From Methylocaldum sp002005105 (GTDB taxonomy: Bacteria > Pseudomonadota > Gammaproteobacteria > Methylococcales > Methylococcaceae): a stretch of 64,000 bases of DNA. The translations under genes were made by a program, and so were the position numbers. Below the pieces are notes generated by a model that searched no databases, was not told the origin of the DNA, and worked only from the letters and a program-made list of their open reading frames with translations. Shown here piece by piece: positions 44,350 through 53,743 of this stretch (position 1 is its first letter; each line of letters opens with the position of its first letter). Where the stretch lies: positions 1,426,001-1,490,000 of the forward strand of contig NZ_CP194902.1 in NCBI RefSeq assembly GCF_051027545.1. The letters run 5' to 3'.

Positions 44350-46854
44350 TTATTCCGGCCTACGACGAGCTGATTCGCGGTTTTCCCGATCTTCAAGTAA
44401 ATGTCGCAGATGCGATTCGATACTCGCAGTCGCGTCGGCGTATTCCTGTCCTGCCAAATTCAAGGGCTTTCCGAAGCGGACGCTCACTTGATCCCGCCTC
44501 TTCGGCACGAGGGTGTCGGGAGGGAGGATTTTCTCGGTGCCTTGAATGACGAGCGGTACGACGGGGACGCCCATTTCGACGGCGACCACGCCGGTGCCGC
44601 CCTTCAAATCGAGCAGCGGCCGTTCGGACCGATTCAGCCCTCCCTCGGGGAAAATCAGAACGTTCCAGCCGTCGTCGAGCATGCGGCCGATATAATCGAG
44701 CCCCGGCCGGATGTTTTCGTGGGTTCCGGTGGGAAACGGGAAGGCATTGAACGCGAGTTCCGCCAGCGGCGCGAACCAAGGGTATTTGCCGTAGAGAACC
44801 TCGGTGCCGGCCGCGATGCCGAGGCGCGAGCGAATAACTTCTGGAATCGTCCAGGTCGCGATGACCGGATCGAGAAAACTGCGGTGATTCGCCATGAACA
44901 GCACCGGTCCCTGAAGATTCGTCAGGTTTTCCTCGCCGCTTATGCGCAAGCGGCAGAAGATCGAAAGCCACCAGCGGAAGACAACCTGATTTACCGCGGG
45001 CCGCAATCGGCCGGCCCAAGCCGAGTTCGACCAGCGTGGATAACGCCCCAACTGGGGCATTCGTCCCTTTTGGCCTTGCACAAGCGCGTCCAAATCGGCG
45101 ACCGTGAGTTCCGGCGTGATCTGCATTTCCTCGATATAAACCCCGAATTCGTCCTCGATCCGCGAGACCAGCTCGATTCGCAGCAGAGAATCCAGGTTCA
45201 GGTCGGCTACGATCCGCGTCGAATCGTCGATTTCTCCGATCTCCGTTTGCGTCACCTCGACCAAGAGCCGCTTGAGCGGCGTGATCCGCCCGCCTTGAGA
45301 CGGCCGGCCGGCCGGTTCGCTGCCGAGTCTTTTGATGACTTCCTCTTTTTTAACCTTGCGCGTGACCGAACGCGGGAAATCGGGCTCGGGCCAAACAGAC
45401 CAGCTCGTGATTTGCTGGTGCGGCGCCAAATGCCGGTTGGCTTCGGCCACGGCGCCGGCGGCTCGGTTCGGCTCACAGAGCAGCGCGGCATGAACGACGG
45501 TCCGGCCGTTCCTCGGCAAGCCCACTACGGCGCTGTCGATGACGCCGGGAACCCGGCTCAGTTCGGCTTCCAGATCCTCGGGAAAGACGTTTTCGCCGCT
45601 CGGCCCCAGGATCATGTATTTCTTGCGTCCGAAGACGTACAGGAATCCGTCCTCGTCGAAGCGTCCGGCATCGTCGGTCTTGAACCAGCCGTGGTCCAGA
45701 ACGGCCTCGGTGCGTTGGGCATCCCGATAGTACCCCTGCATCACGATCGGGCCTCGGACCAGGATTTCGTTGTCCGGAGCCAACCTGACCTCGACCCCGT
45801 CCAGAGGCTTTCCGACCGATCCCGCGCGATGGGCGGCGGAGGTGTTGGTACTGACGACCGGGCTCGTCTCGGTGAGTCCGTAGCCCTGCAAGACCTCGAA
45901 GCCCAGGTTCCACCATTTGTCCTCGATCGTCGGATCGAGCGGAGCGCCGCCGCAAACGATGGTCCGGAGTGTCCGGGAGATGCGGGAACGGATGCGGTCG
46001 CGCAGCGCGCGCCGGAGGAAACCGGGGATTCGGCCCAGCCGGCTTTCCAGGCGATCCATCATGGTCTTGAGCACTTCGGGCACCACGACCAGATGAGTCG
46101 CCGGCGTGTAGGTCAATGCTTCCCGAATGGCGCGGGTCGTCGGGGCGGCGATATAGGTGACCGAGCATCCGCTGTACAGCGAGCACAGGAGGCTCGTCAT
46201 TTGACCGAACACGTGAAACAAGGGGAGCAAGGTGAGGATATGATCGTCGGGCGTCAAGGGCACCGCTTTCATCACGGCGTCGAGATCGGCCAGGAGATTT
46301 CCGTGAGAGAGCATGACGCCTTTCGGATCGCCGGTCGTCCCCGAGGTGTAGATGATTTCGGCGAGCCCGCCGGAGTTCTCGAAGACGGCTTTGTCCCGCA
46401 TGGCCGCGGCTTCGTTCGCCGAGTAGGACGAGTCGGCCGTCGGCAAGCACGGCACGGCCTCGTCGGGCCAGGCGAGCGAGGGGGATAGCAGGGCCAGCTT
46501 AGGCTCGGCGGATTTGCTGATCCGGTCGATCTGATCCGGAGTGCTTTTCGGATTCAGAGGCACCACCACGCCGCCGCGGGCCAGGATGGCGAAGAAGGCC
46601 GCAACCCAGTGTGGCGAATTTTCCGCGCAGAGAGCGACCCGATCGCCCGTTCCGATGCCGTGTGCGGCCAGCGTTTGTGCCAATCCGAACACGCGCTCGC
46701 CGAGCATGTCGTAACTCCAGCGAATGGTGCGGTATCTTGGCCTATAGCGAACAGCTTCCCGAGATCCGTGACGCCGGGTTTGCCGTTCGAAGAACGCGGC
46801 TAGCGAGTCATCGGGATGCCGGCCTTCTTGAGCTAGGAGGGTGTTTTTCTTCAT
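44350..46854 (-). CDS. Acyl-ACP synthetase / acyl carrier / acyltransferase fusion
   Basis: An 834-residue three-domain protein. The N-terminal AMP-binding ligase (about 1-510) has YTSGTTGDPKG near residue 170, GYGLTET and the Asp/Lys C-terminal motifs TDDAGRFDEDGFLYVFGRKK. An acyl-carrier segment has the phosphopantetheine serine in LNLDSLLRIEL (about residue 554). A PlsC-type acyltransferase ends it, with NHRSFLDP (HX4D, about residue 654) and FPEGGLNRSE. It likely activates fatty acids and loads them on a glycerolipid, comparable to Aas but with an internal carrier. It is alone on its strand. Confidence 0.88.
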   Translation of the reverse strand: MKKNTLLAQEGRHPDDSLAAFFERQTRRHGSREAVRYRPRYRTIRWSYDMLGERVFGLAQTLAAHGIGTGDRVALCAENSPHWVAAFFAILARGGVVVPLNPKSTPDQIDRISKSAEPKLALLSPSLAWPDEAVPCLPTADSSYSANEAAAMRDKAVFENSGGLAEIIYTSGTTGDPKGVMLSHGNLLADLDAVMKAVPLTPDDHILTLLPLFHVFGQMTSLLCSLYSGCSVTYIAAPTTRAIREALTYTPATHLVVVPEVLKTMMDRLESRLGRIPGFLRRALRDRIRSRISRTLRTIVCGGAPLDPTIEDKWWNLGFEVLQGYGLTETSPVVSTNTSAAHRAGSVGKPLDGVEVRLAPDNEILVRGPIVMQGYYRDAQRTEAVLDHGWFKTDDAGRFDEDGFLYVFGRKKYMILGPSGENVFPEDLEAELSRVPGVIDSAVVGLPRNGRTVVHAALLCEPNRAAGAVAEANRHLAPHQQITSWSVWPEPDFPRSVTRKVKKEEVIKRLGSEPAGRPSQGGRITPLKRLLVEVTQTEIGEIDDSTRIVADLNLDSLLRIELVSRIEDEFGVYIEEMQITPELTVADLDALVQGQKGRMPQLGRYPRWSNSAWAGRLRPAVNQVVFRWWLSIFCRLRISGEENLTNLQGPVLFMANHRSFLDPVIATWTIPEVIRSRLGIAAGTEVLYGKYPWFAPLAELAFNAFPFPTGTHENIRPGLDYIGRMLDDGWNVLIFPEGGLNRSERPLLDLKGGTGVVAVEMGVPVVPLVIQGTEKILPPDTLVPKRRDQVSVRFGKPLNLAGQEYADATASIESHLRHLLEDRENRESARRRPE

Positions 46855-47193
46855 GTCGGTTTGGGGCGGTCGGTCTTTTTCACGTCCTCGTCGGCTGGAT
46901 CGCGACTTCGAAACTCATCAAGCCCTTTCGTATAGGTTTGACCACACCTTCCGGCCGATTACGCACGCTTGCTTTCATGTTCGACCTTCGGAACGGAGAG
47001 CCGAGCTTAGGATTGTCCGCCAACCGAATATTTTTCGCATCGAGAAAGTGGATCAGGAGTGATGGATCGACGAAATAATCGTCTCGGTAGATCTGGCGTG
47101 CATCCGGCTGTTAACGGATATTCACACGGTGTGTTTTATGATAGGGTTATTCAGTAGAATAAACACGTTGGCAAGCAAGCGAGGAAAGACCCC
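46855..47193. other. Divergent intergenic region before the Xre-RES pair
   Basis: About 340 bp. A minus-strand frame without a start (about 47090-46880) reads FVDPSLLIHFLDAKNIRLAD and might be a gene relic; I cannot name it. Confidence 0.4.
47131..47166. promoter_or_regulatory. Inverted repeat before the Xre gene, possible operator
   Basis: GTGTTTTAT (47131-47139) and ATAAACAC (47159-47166) are near-complementary and enclose GATAGGGTTATTC. They end 27 bp before the antitoxin start, where an Xre antitoxin would be expected to repress. Confidence 0.4.
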
Positions 47194-47574
47194 ATGACAC
47201 ACCCAGCTTCAGCCCCCGCCACAGACCGCTCGCGCGTCCTCACCGGAGCAGTGATCGAGGCCGCTCGCCGCCTGGGATTGGGGCCCAGCGATCTGAAAAG
47301 CATTATCGGCGCCAGCCAACCGACCGCGTCCCGGCTGTTGAACGGCCGATACGCTCTTCCGGAAGGCGGCAAACCCTGGGAGCTGGCCGCCCATTTCGTG
47401 CGCCTGTATCGTTCCCTGTCATCGCTGGTCGGCGGCGACGACGAACTGGCCCGAAGCTGGCTGAAATCGGCCAACCGCGCTTTCGACGGGCAGCGGCCGT
47501 TGGAGGTCATCAAGCGGGTCGACGGCCTGATTCATGCCTGTGAGTACTTGGATTCTCACCGTGCTCGTGTTTAA
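47194..47574 (+). CDS. Xre/MbcA/ParS-type antitoxin (DUF2384)
   Basis: A 126-residue antitoxin of the Xre-RES type. The N-terminal helix-turn-helix is VIEAARRLGLGPSDLKSIIG and ASQPTASRLLNG. The C-terminal toxin-binding part has SWLKSANRAFDGQRPLEVIK, the DUF2384 signature. The gene overlaps the toxin gene by 41 nt in another frame. It should bind the RES toxin and repress the shared promoter. Confidence 0.9.
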   Translation: MTHPASAPATDRSRVLTGAVIEAARRLGLGPSDLKSIIGASQPTASRLLNGRYALPEGGKPWELAAHFVRLYRSLSSLVGGDDELARSWLKSANRAFDGQRPLEVIKRVDGLIHACEYLDSHRARV

Positions 47575-48259
47575 ACCACGCCCCTGGCGGGGCAGCGGCT
47601 GGCGGGCAGTCGAGGCGCAGCATCGGGTTGCCACCATGCACCTCGCTTCGGGCAATCTGGACGATCAGACATTGCTGGAAGACATCCTCGACGAGGCCAA
47701 GCCGCGCCTGCCCGCTGACGCCCAAGGCTTGCACTGGCTGCTGGCGACGCCGTTCCGCTATTGGCCGCTGCCGGGCGGTTCGCGATTTCGCCGGCGCACC
47801 GACCCCGGCGTTTTTTACGGCGCCGAGGATCGCCGAACGGCCACAGCCGAATGCGGCTACTGGCGGTTGCGGTTCTGGCTGGACAGCGAAGGCCTGTCAG
47901 GCCGTCCGGCGAGCGTCGAGCTGACCCTGTTCGAATTTCATGCCGCCGCCGATAAGGCTATCGACCTTTCGAAGCCGCCCCTGGTGTCCCATCGGGAGAC
48001 CTGGACGCATCCTTCCGATTACGCCGGCACGCAGCTGCTGGCGGAACAGGCACGGGAAGCCGGGATCGGCCTGATTCGTTACGAATCGGTGCGCGCGCCC
48101 GGTGGCTTCTGCCTGGCCGTGCTGAATCCCCAACCCTTCAAATCGGTAAAGGAGCCGTACCGCAACAATCAGCAAACCTGGACCTTATTGATCCAGCCGC
48201 CGCGCCGGATCGTGCTGCAGCGCCAGTTGGACCGGGAAAGCTGGGCTTTCGAGTTCTGA
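47534..48259 (+). CDS. RES-domain toxin
   Basis: A 241-residue RES toxin, the partner of the upstream Xre protein. Family members deplete NAD+. Signature parts include WRAVEAQHRVATMHLASGNL, LLATPFRYWPLPGGSRFRRR, FYGAEDRRTATAECGYWRLR (Arg and Tyr of the NAD pocket) and GIGLIRYESVRAPGG near the end. The ATG at 47534 and a GTG at 47540 are both possible starts. The gene appears intact, unlike the split RES gene at 18524. Confidence 0.9.
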   Translation: MPVSTWILTVLVFKPRPWRGSGWRAVEAQHRVATMHLASGNLDDQTLLEDILDEAKPRLPADAQGLHWLLATPFRYWPLPGGSRFRRRTDPGVFYGAEDRRTATAECGYWRLRFWLDSEGLSGRPASVELTLFEFHAAADKAIDLSKPPLVSHRETWTHPSDYAGTQLLAEQAREAGIGLIRYESVRAPGGFCLAVLNPQPFKSVKEPYRNNQQTWTLLIQPPRRIVLQRQLDRESWAFEF

Positions 48260-48595
48260 CGGGCAGGAAAAAAAGAAAACATTGTCCGAAAAAAATGGTC
48301 GAACTTGCGGGTTCTTGCCATTCAGTTATCAATAAATACCGATGCGTTCGGTTTCGATTCCAGATTAAAGGAACACGATAAACCTTCCGGGCGGCGAGAG
48401 CGCGATACGACCGACCCTTGGGATCTCTTCGCGATCGCGTGATAAGGTTTACACGCGGGCCTAAATCGAAGTTTTGTTTACGTCTGTGAAGTTGAGCGTC
48501 ATGCGCCCCTAATCCCTCTCGTTCTTGCCATCGGGCCAGAATGGTGAGAAAGGCCACAAGCCTGCCTTGTTTCACTGTGACATGATTTCGTATCA
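48260..48595. other. Intergenic region, nothing recognised
   Basis: 336 bp with A-runs near 48268 and 48288 and no repeat family member or plausible gene. It should hold the promoter of the sensor kinase. Confidence 0.5.
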
Positions 48596-50227
48596 ATGAT
48601 TAAGACGCCCTTAGCCCCAATCCCCGACAAGGCAAAATCCGCGTTACTGGACTTATATCGCCACGCTCTCGACGCAGACGAACCCAGATTGTACTCCGCG
48701 GCTATCGAGGCGGCGGTCGCAGTGACGGACAGTGAAGTCGGCTACTTCCATCTGGTCAATGAAGACCAGGTGACTATCGAACTGGGAACCTGGTCGGCCG
48801 CAACCCTTCGCCAGTGCCAAGCGGTATATCAACGCCATTACCCGATAAGCACCGCCGGTATTTGGGCCGACTGCGCCCGCCATCGCAGGCCCTACGTTCA
48901 CAACGATTACCAGGGGCTCAGTCGCAAGCAGGGCTATCCGGAAGGTCATGTCCATCTGGTGCGCCATTTGGGGGTGCCGGTCGTATACGATGATCGCGTG
49001 GTGCTGCTGGTCGGTGTCGGCAACAAAACAGTCGACTACGATAACGAGGATCTCGCATCCCTCCAGGCGATCGCGGATCATGCCTGGTTCCTGATTCGTC
49101 GATTCCGCCAGCGAGTCGCGTTGCAACTGTCCGAGGAGCAACTTCGGGATCTCCAAGCGCTAGCTGCCATTTGCGTCTGGCAGTGGGACCCGGTGGATCA
49201 GAAGCTCTTGTGCGACGGAAACATCCGCCGCATTTTTGCCGTGGATCCCTTAAGCGACTTTCCGTGCAATCTTGAGGGATTGCTGCAGTTCATCGACCCT
49301 CAGGATCATGCAGCTGTGCTCGACGTGCTGCACACCGCATCCGCCGATTCGGCTTTTGACCTGGAACTGCAGGGCACTCGTGCCGACGGAATTTTCGTAA
49401 CTTTACACTTCCGGGGCGCGGCTTACCCGCGCTCCCAAGGCCGCGGCATCATTCTGCGCGGCATCCTCCAGGACATTACCGAGATCAAACGCGCGGAGGA
49501 AGCGTTACGCGAGGCCGACCGCCGGAAGGACGAGTTCCTCGCCATGCTGGCCCACGAGCTCCGCAACCCTCTGGCGCCGATCCGCAACGCCGTTCAAATC
49601 ATGCGCAAATTGGGAACGGAGGATCCCAAGCTTCAGTGGACGCGGGATGTTATCGATCGGCAGGTCGAGCATTTGGCCCGGCTGGTGGACGATCTCTTGG
49701 ACGTATCCCGCATCACCCGCGGCAAGATCGAACTGCGCAGGGAATTGCTGGTAGTGGCCGATATCGTGCAGCGCGCGGTAGAAACCAGCCGTCCCCTGAT
49801 CGACGCGCGCCGGCACGAACTCCGCGTGCAACTGCCTTCGGAAACTATCCACGTCGAAGGCGACTTCGTGCGGCTGGCGCAGGTGGTCTCGAATCTGCTC
49901 AACAATGCCGCCAAGTACACCGATGAGGGAGGGCAAATCCGGCTGAGCGTCGAACGCGAAGGCGACGAGGTCGCCATCCGGGTCCGCGATAACGGGCGCG
50001 GCATCGATCCGGCGGCGTTGTGTCATCTGTTCGATCTCTTTTATCAGGTGGACCGGACTCTCGACCGCACCGAAGGGGGCTTGGGGATCGGCCTATCGCT
50101 GGTCGAAAGTCTGGTGGCGATGCACGGCGGCACCATACAAGCATTTAGCGAGGGCCGGGGAAAGGGTAGCGAATTCGTTGTCCGACTGCCGATCAGCGAG
50201 ATCGGTGATTCGGCGAAGCCGGGTTGA
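48596..50227 (+). CDS. Soluble GAF-PAS sensor histidine kinase
   Basis: A 543-residue kinase with no transmembrane helix. The N-terminal GAF-like region (about 20-180) contains SEVGYFHLVNEDQVTIELGT and HVHLVRHLGVPVVYDDRVVL. A PAS domain follows (about 190-300, ICVWQWDPVDQKLLCDGNIR, ending LQDITEIKRAEEALRE). The H-box is DEFLAMLAHELRNPLAPIRN (His about 319), with N-box NLLNNAAKYTDEGG and G-boxes DNGRGIDP and GGLGIGLSLV. No response regulator is adjacent. The kinase core closely resembles that of the CheB-CheR-kinase at 56146. Confidence 0.9.
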   Translation: MIKTPLAPIPDKAKSALLDLYRHALDADEPRLYSAAIEAAVAVTDSEVGYFHLVNEDQVTIELGTWSAATLRQCQAVYQRHYPISTAGIWADCARHRRPYVHNDYQGLSRKQGYPEGHVHLVRHLGVPVVYDDRVVLLVGVGNKTVDYDNEDLASLQAIADHAWFLIRRFRQRVALQLSEEQLRDLQALAAICVWQWDPVDQKLLCDGNIRRIFAVDPLSDFPCNLEGLLQFIDPQDHAAVLDVLHTASADSAFDLELQGTRADGIFVTLHFRGAAYPRSQGRGIILRGILQDITEIKRAEEALREADRRKDEFLAMLAHELRNPLAPIRNAVQIMRKLGTEDPKLQWTRDVIDRQVEHLARLVDDLLDVSRITRGKIELRRELLVVADIVQRAVETSRPLIDARRHELRVQLPSETIHVEGDFVRLAQVVSNLLNNAAKYTDEGGQIRLSVEREGDEVAIRVRDNGRGIDPAALCHLFDLFYQVDRTLDRTEGGLGIGLSLVESLVAMHGGTIQAFSEGRGKGSEFVVRLPISEIGDSAKPG

Positions 50228-50287
50228 ACTGCTTGACCTTGCGTTCGGTCACAAAGCTAACAGACTTGGCGTCAGGGAGCATCGCAG

Positions 50288-50671
50288 ATGAGCGTACAGC
50301 TCAATCACACCATCGTCCCGTGCCGGGACAAGCGGAAGTCGGCGACGTTCTTCACCGAAATTCTCGGCCTGCCAGGGCAGAAACCGTTCGGACCTTTCCT
50401 CGTCGTTGAGTTCAGCAACGGCGTTTCGCTCGATTTCTACGAGACCGACGGCGAGATCGCCTGGCAGCACTACGCTTTTCTGATCGGCGAAGACGACTTC
50501 GATCGGATCTTCGGCCGCATACTCGAGCAGGGTCTCGAGTACTGGGCCGATCCCGGCCAGCACCGGCCGGGCCAGATCAATCGCAACGACGGCGGCCGCG
50601 GAGTGTATTTCGAAGACCCGGACGGTCATCTTCTGGAGATCATCACCCGTCCCTACGGCAGCGGCCGATAG
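50288..50671 (+). CDS. VOC-superfamily (glyoxalase-like) protein
   Basis: A 127-residue single-gene VOC fold (MSVQLNHTIVPCRDKRKSAT, then FFTEILGLPGQKPFGPFLVV, and the end GVYFEDPDGHLLEIITRPYG). The metal-ligand positions His (LNHTIV), His (QHYAFL) and Glu (LLEIIT) are plausible. Substrate unknown. Confidence 0.85.
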   Translation: MSVQLNHTIVPCRDKRKSATFFTEILGLPGQKPFGPFLVVEFSNGVSLDFYETDGEIAWQHYAFLIGEDDFDRIFGRILEQGLEYWADPGQHRPGQINRNDGGRGVYFEDPDGHLLEIITRPYGSGR

Positions 50672-50732
50672 GCATGCGGGCCGTAGAGACTGCCTTTGAC
50701 ATCGATCATGGCCAAGAAGCCAGGAGGTCAGC

Positions 50733-51116
50733 ATGAAAAAATCGCCAGGACACCAAAAATGGCCAGAGCATAAAGTGCAAGAAAAGCATCTCGGTCAAAG
50801 AGTGCAAGTCAAAATCGACAACGAAGTGATTGCCGACTCGCGCGACGTGATCGAAGTCGACGAAGACCGACATCCTGCGCGTTATTATTTCCCGCGTTCC
50901 GACGTCAGGCTGGATCGGCTCGAACGCTCGGATACCACGACAGAGTGCCCGTTCAAGGGGACCGCTCATTACTTCGATCTGAAGCTCGGCGAAACGAAAC
51001 TCGAGGATTCGGTCTGGACCTACGAGGACCCCTACGAAGAGCATCGTGAACTGAAAGACCGGATCGCCTTTTACGACGACAAGTTTTCGGACATTCGTGT
51101 CGAAGTTGGAGCCTAG
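50733..51116 (+). CDS. DUF427 protein
   Basis: A 127-residue protein matching DUF427 (VQVKIDNEVIADSRDVIEVD, ARYYFPRSDVRLDRLE, CPFKGTAHYFDLKL, WTYEDPYEE). Function unknown. AGGAGG lies about 6 nt before the ATG. Hairpin cassettes begin about 40 bp past the stop. Confidence 0.85.
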   Translation: MKKSPGHQKWPEHKVQEKHLGQRVQVKIDNEVIADSRDVIEVDEDRHPARYYFPRSDVRLDRLERSDTTTECPFKGTAHYFDLKLGETKLEDSVWTYEDPYEEHRELKDRIAFYDDKFSDIRVEVGA

Positions 51117-51157
51117 GCAGCATGTCGAAATTCGGGGGTAAGTAGGTCGGCAATTCC

Positions 51158-51322
51158 TTCCCAATCGCAAACGGTCGCTTTAGTCGCGACCCTTCCAATC
51201 GCAAACGGGAACTTTGGGAGCACCAAAGTCCCCCTTCCAATCGCAAACGGCCGTCCTGGGAAGGGTCTGGCCGGCGCTCCCGGCCAGACCGTTTGCGATT
51301 GGAGCGCCAGGACGCCCCTTCC
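51158..51322 (-). repeat. Array of four hairpin cassettes, one nested in another
   Basis: In order: a 34-bp unit (stem GGTCGC / GCGACC, loop TTTAGTC) at about 51162-51196; a 42-bp unit (stem around GGAGCAC) at about 51197-51238; and a 42-bp unit (51239-51322) whose loop GGAGCGC is interrupted after GGA by a further 42-bp unit in the opposite orientation (about 51261-51302). Removing the inner unit restores a perfect outer hairpin GTCCTGG / CCAGGAC. Confidence 0.85.
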
Positions 51323-51491
51323 GACAAAGCTGTCTCGCCGACAAGACTTGACACCGGCCGACGACCGCTTTTAGCGCAACGGCCGCCCGGCGGGATACAT
51401 CATTTTGGATGAGATCGAGGTCCGGGTATCCTTGGAGCTGTTTCTATTTCCAGGTATTGATTGCAATTGATCTTGCCGTGGGAGCGGGCTT

Positions 51492-51688
51492 TAGAGCGTT
51501 TTCATCGCGCTCGTACGGCAAAACCAGCTTGGCGGACGTCGTTGGCGCCTTCGGCTCGGGTGAATGGATTCAAGCATTCGTAGGTCGGCAACCCTTTGCC
51601 GACGAAGACGCTCGGCCGGGACGTGGCGTCGGGAAAGGATTCCCGACCTACTCGCGAGTGCCCGTACAGTAGATATGAAAATGCTCTA
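51492..51688. mobile_element. 197-bp MITE with TAGAGC terminal inverted repeats
   Basis: The ends are TAGAGCGTTTTCAT (51492-51505) and ATGAAAATGCTCTA (51675-51688). Inside are CGTACGG / CCGTAC and two inverted repeats of the TAGGTCGGCAA and GTCGGGAAAGGATTCCCGAC kinds. It has no gene. A second copy lies at 61900-62425 and a degenerate one near 18032. Confidence 0.75.
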
Positions 51689-51752
51689 GCCCGCGACAGC
51701 CGGTTCGAGATTGCAGTCCGACAGCAGCCCTAATGAGACCCGGTGACCCTAT

Positions 51753-52856
51753 TTGAACGGCTCTGATCAAGTTCCGCCGCCCCAACGCCCACGAAAGATC
51801 ATCCACATCGACATGGATGCCTTCTACGCGGCGGTGGAGCAGCGGGACTTTCCCGAATTGCGCGGCAAACCCGTGGTGGTCGGCGGCGCCCCGAACTCGC
51901 GAGGAGTGGTGGCGACGTGCAGCTACGAGGCGAGGGTGTTCGGTATCCGCTCGGCCATGCCTGCGGCCAAGGCTTACCGGCTGTGTCCCGAGGCAGTGTT
52001 CATTCGGCCGAGGTTCGACGTGTACCGGGCGGTCTCGGCGGAAATTCGTGCCATCTTCCTCGACTTCACGAACCTGGTCGAAGCCATCTCCCTGGACGAA
52101 GCCTATCTGGATGTCACGGCAAGTCCGATTCTCCAAGGTTCCGCCACGCGAATAGCCGGGGAAATCAAGCGGCGCATCCGGGAAGCGACCCAGCTCACCG
52201 CCTCCGCGGGAGTTTCCTACAACAAGTTCCTCGCCAAGATCGCCTCCGACCGCCACAAGCCCGACGGGCTTTGCCTGATTCCGCCGGAACAGGGGAGGGT
52301 CGTTATCGCGGAGCTCCCCATCGGCGCCTTCCACGGCATAGGCAAAGCCACCGAAGCGAAAATGCTCGCGCTGGGCATTCGTTGCGGCCGGGATCTCGAA
52401 CGCCTGGCGCTGGCCACGTTGACACGGCAGTTCGGCAAGGCCGGCGAGCACTACTACCGGATCGCCCGCGGCATCGACGAGCGGCCGGTCGTCCCCAACC
52501 GCCCGCGGAAATCCTGGGGCGCGGAAACCACCTTTCCCGCCGACCTCTCGGACCGGGCCGAAATGTGCCAGCACCTCGCCAAACTCGCCGAAGGCGTTCT
52601 GAAGAAACTGGCCCGGCACGGCCTACAAGCTCGTGGCCTCACCGTCAAAGTCAAATACGACGACTTCGAATTGGTCACCCGCGCCCGAACCCTGGATCGG
52701 CCCTTTCGCGACATCCGCGATGTCCGGCCCCACCTTGCGGAACTCCTAAATCGCACCGAAGCCGGCCGGCGCAAGGTCCGCCTGTTGGGCGTCAGCTTTT
52801 CAGTCCTGGAAAACGCGCAGCGTCCGGTGACGTCGGACCTGTTCGCGCCGGACTGA
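51753..52856 (+). CDS. dinB: DNA polymerase IV
   Basis: A 367-residue Y-family translesion polymerase. Catalytic segments are IIHIDMDAFYAAVEQRDFPE (first acidic cluster) and VEAISLDEAYLDVT (second). The thumb and little-finger domains follow to KVRLLGVSFSVLEN. The start is a TTG at 51753; no in-frame ATG precedes the catalytic core, so the exact start is unsure. The end lacks a clear clamp-binding peptide. Confidence 0.93.
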   Translation: MNGSDQVPPPQRPRKIIHIDMDAFYAAVEQRDFPELRGKPVVVGGAPNSRGVVATCSYEARVFGIRSAMPAAKAYRLCPEAVFIRPRFDVYRAVSAEIRAIFLDFTNLVEAISLDEAYLDVTASPILQGSATRIAGEIKRRIREATQLTASAGVSYNKFLAKIASDRHKPDGLCLIPPEQGRVVIAELPIGAFHGIGKATEAKMLALGIRCGRDLERLALATLTRQFGKAGEHYYRIARGIDERPVVPNRPRKSWGAETTFPADLSDRAEMCQHLAKLAEGVLKKLARHGLQARGLTVKVKYDDFELVTRARTLDRPFRDIRDVRPHLAELLNRTEAGRRKVRLLGVSFSVLENAQRPVTSDLFAPD

Positions 52857-52955
52857 CCTTGTCCAAGGGGACCATCCAAGCCACGCCCGACTTTTCTCAG
52901 AACTTGGATTTGATAAAGTGTCTATCGGATCAGGCTTGAACGACAGGAAAACGCC

Positions 52956-53390
52956 ATGCCGCGACCGATGACTCCCGCCCTTGCCGCCGACGCTATCATC
53001 GAATTGACCGACCGGCCCGGCCGGCCCATTGTCTTGATCGAACGTGCCTTTCCGCCTCAAGGCTGGGCTATTCCGGGCGGCTTCGTCGATATCGGCGAAA
53101 CCGTGGAACAGGCTGCCAGGCGCGAAGCCCAGGAGGAAACCGGGCTGGAGGTTCGCCTGATTGCCCTGCTGGGGATTTATTCGGACCCCAAGCGAGATCC
53201 TCGAGGCCATACCGTGACCGTCGTGTACGTCGCGGAGGCCAGCGGCGAGCCGATAGCCGCAGACGATGCCAAGCATTGCAGCGTGGTCATGCCGGATGAA
53301 CTGCCGCAGCCTCTGGTCTTCGACCATGCCCAGGTGCTAGAGGACTACCGGGAATTCCGGGCGACTGGACGAGTAACGCCGCTGCGGTAA
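52956..53390 (+). CDS. NUDIX hydrolase
   Basis: A 144-residue NUDIX protein. The NUDIX box is GGFVDIGETVEQAARREAQE followed by ETGLE. The opening ALAADAIIELTDRPGRPIVL resembles ADP-ribose or nucleotide-sugar pyrophosphatases. It follows dinB by 99 bp. Confidence 0.9.
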   Translation: MPRPMTPALAADAIIELTDRPGRPIVLIERAFPPQGWAIPGGFVDIGETVEQAARREAQEETGLEVRLIALLGIYSDPKRDPRGHTVTVVYVAEASGEPIAADDAKHCSVVMPDELPQPLVFDHAQVLEDYREFRATGRVTPLR

Positions 53391-53455
53391 GCGAGAGCCG
53401 GAATCAATAGAGCTCGGACGGAGGCCGGGATGGAAGCTTTGCGAAATCCCGGCGC

Positions 53456-53600
53456 AATTCCATTCGGCATTCGAGTGAACATTCATCGTAGGATGGGTAG
53501 AGCGAAGCGAAACCCATCGATGGCGGGTTAGCCCTAGTCTCCGCTCGGGACAGGCCCTTCGACAGGCTCAGGACAGGCTCCGCGTAACCCGCCGATGGAA
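53456..53600 (-). repeat. Inverted copy of the 140-bp repeat at 22501
   Basis: Matches the reverse complement of 22501-22639 with a few differences, including the TTCGACAGGCTCAGGACAGG core. The rest of 53391-53743 is non-coding, with GGCGGGTTACGG-type repeats. Confidence 0.8.
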
Positions 53601-53743
53601 GGTCGCTCGGCGGGTTACGGCGCACGCGAAGCGCAGTGATCGGCGGTCGGTTGGTGCTGATGTGCGCCTAACCCACCCTACGAAAATGAACGCCTGATTG
53701 AAAGGGATCTGGAATCAGAGCGCTATCGGTCAAAAGCGGCTTA

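Noticed and set aside
44401..46488. A 695-codon plus-strand frame
   Set aside because: Antisense to the ligase-acyltransferase fusion, with no conserved segments.
51158..51322. Integron attC sites
   Set aside because: No gene cassettes lie between units, no integron integrase is present, and the GTTRRRY core is absent.
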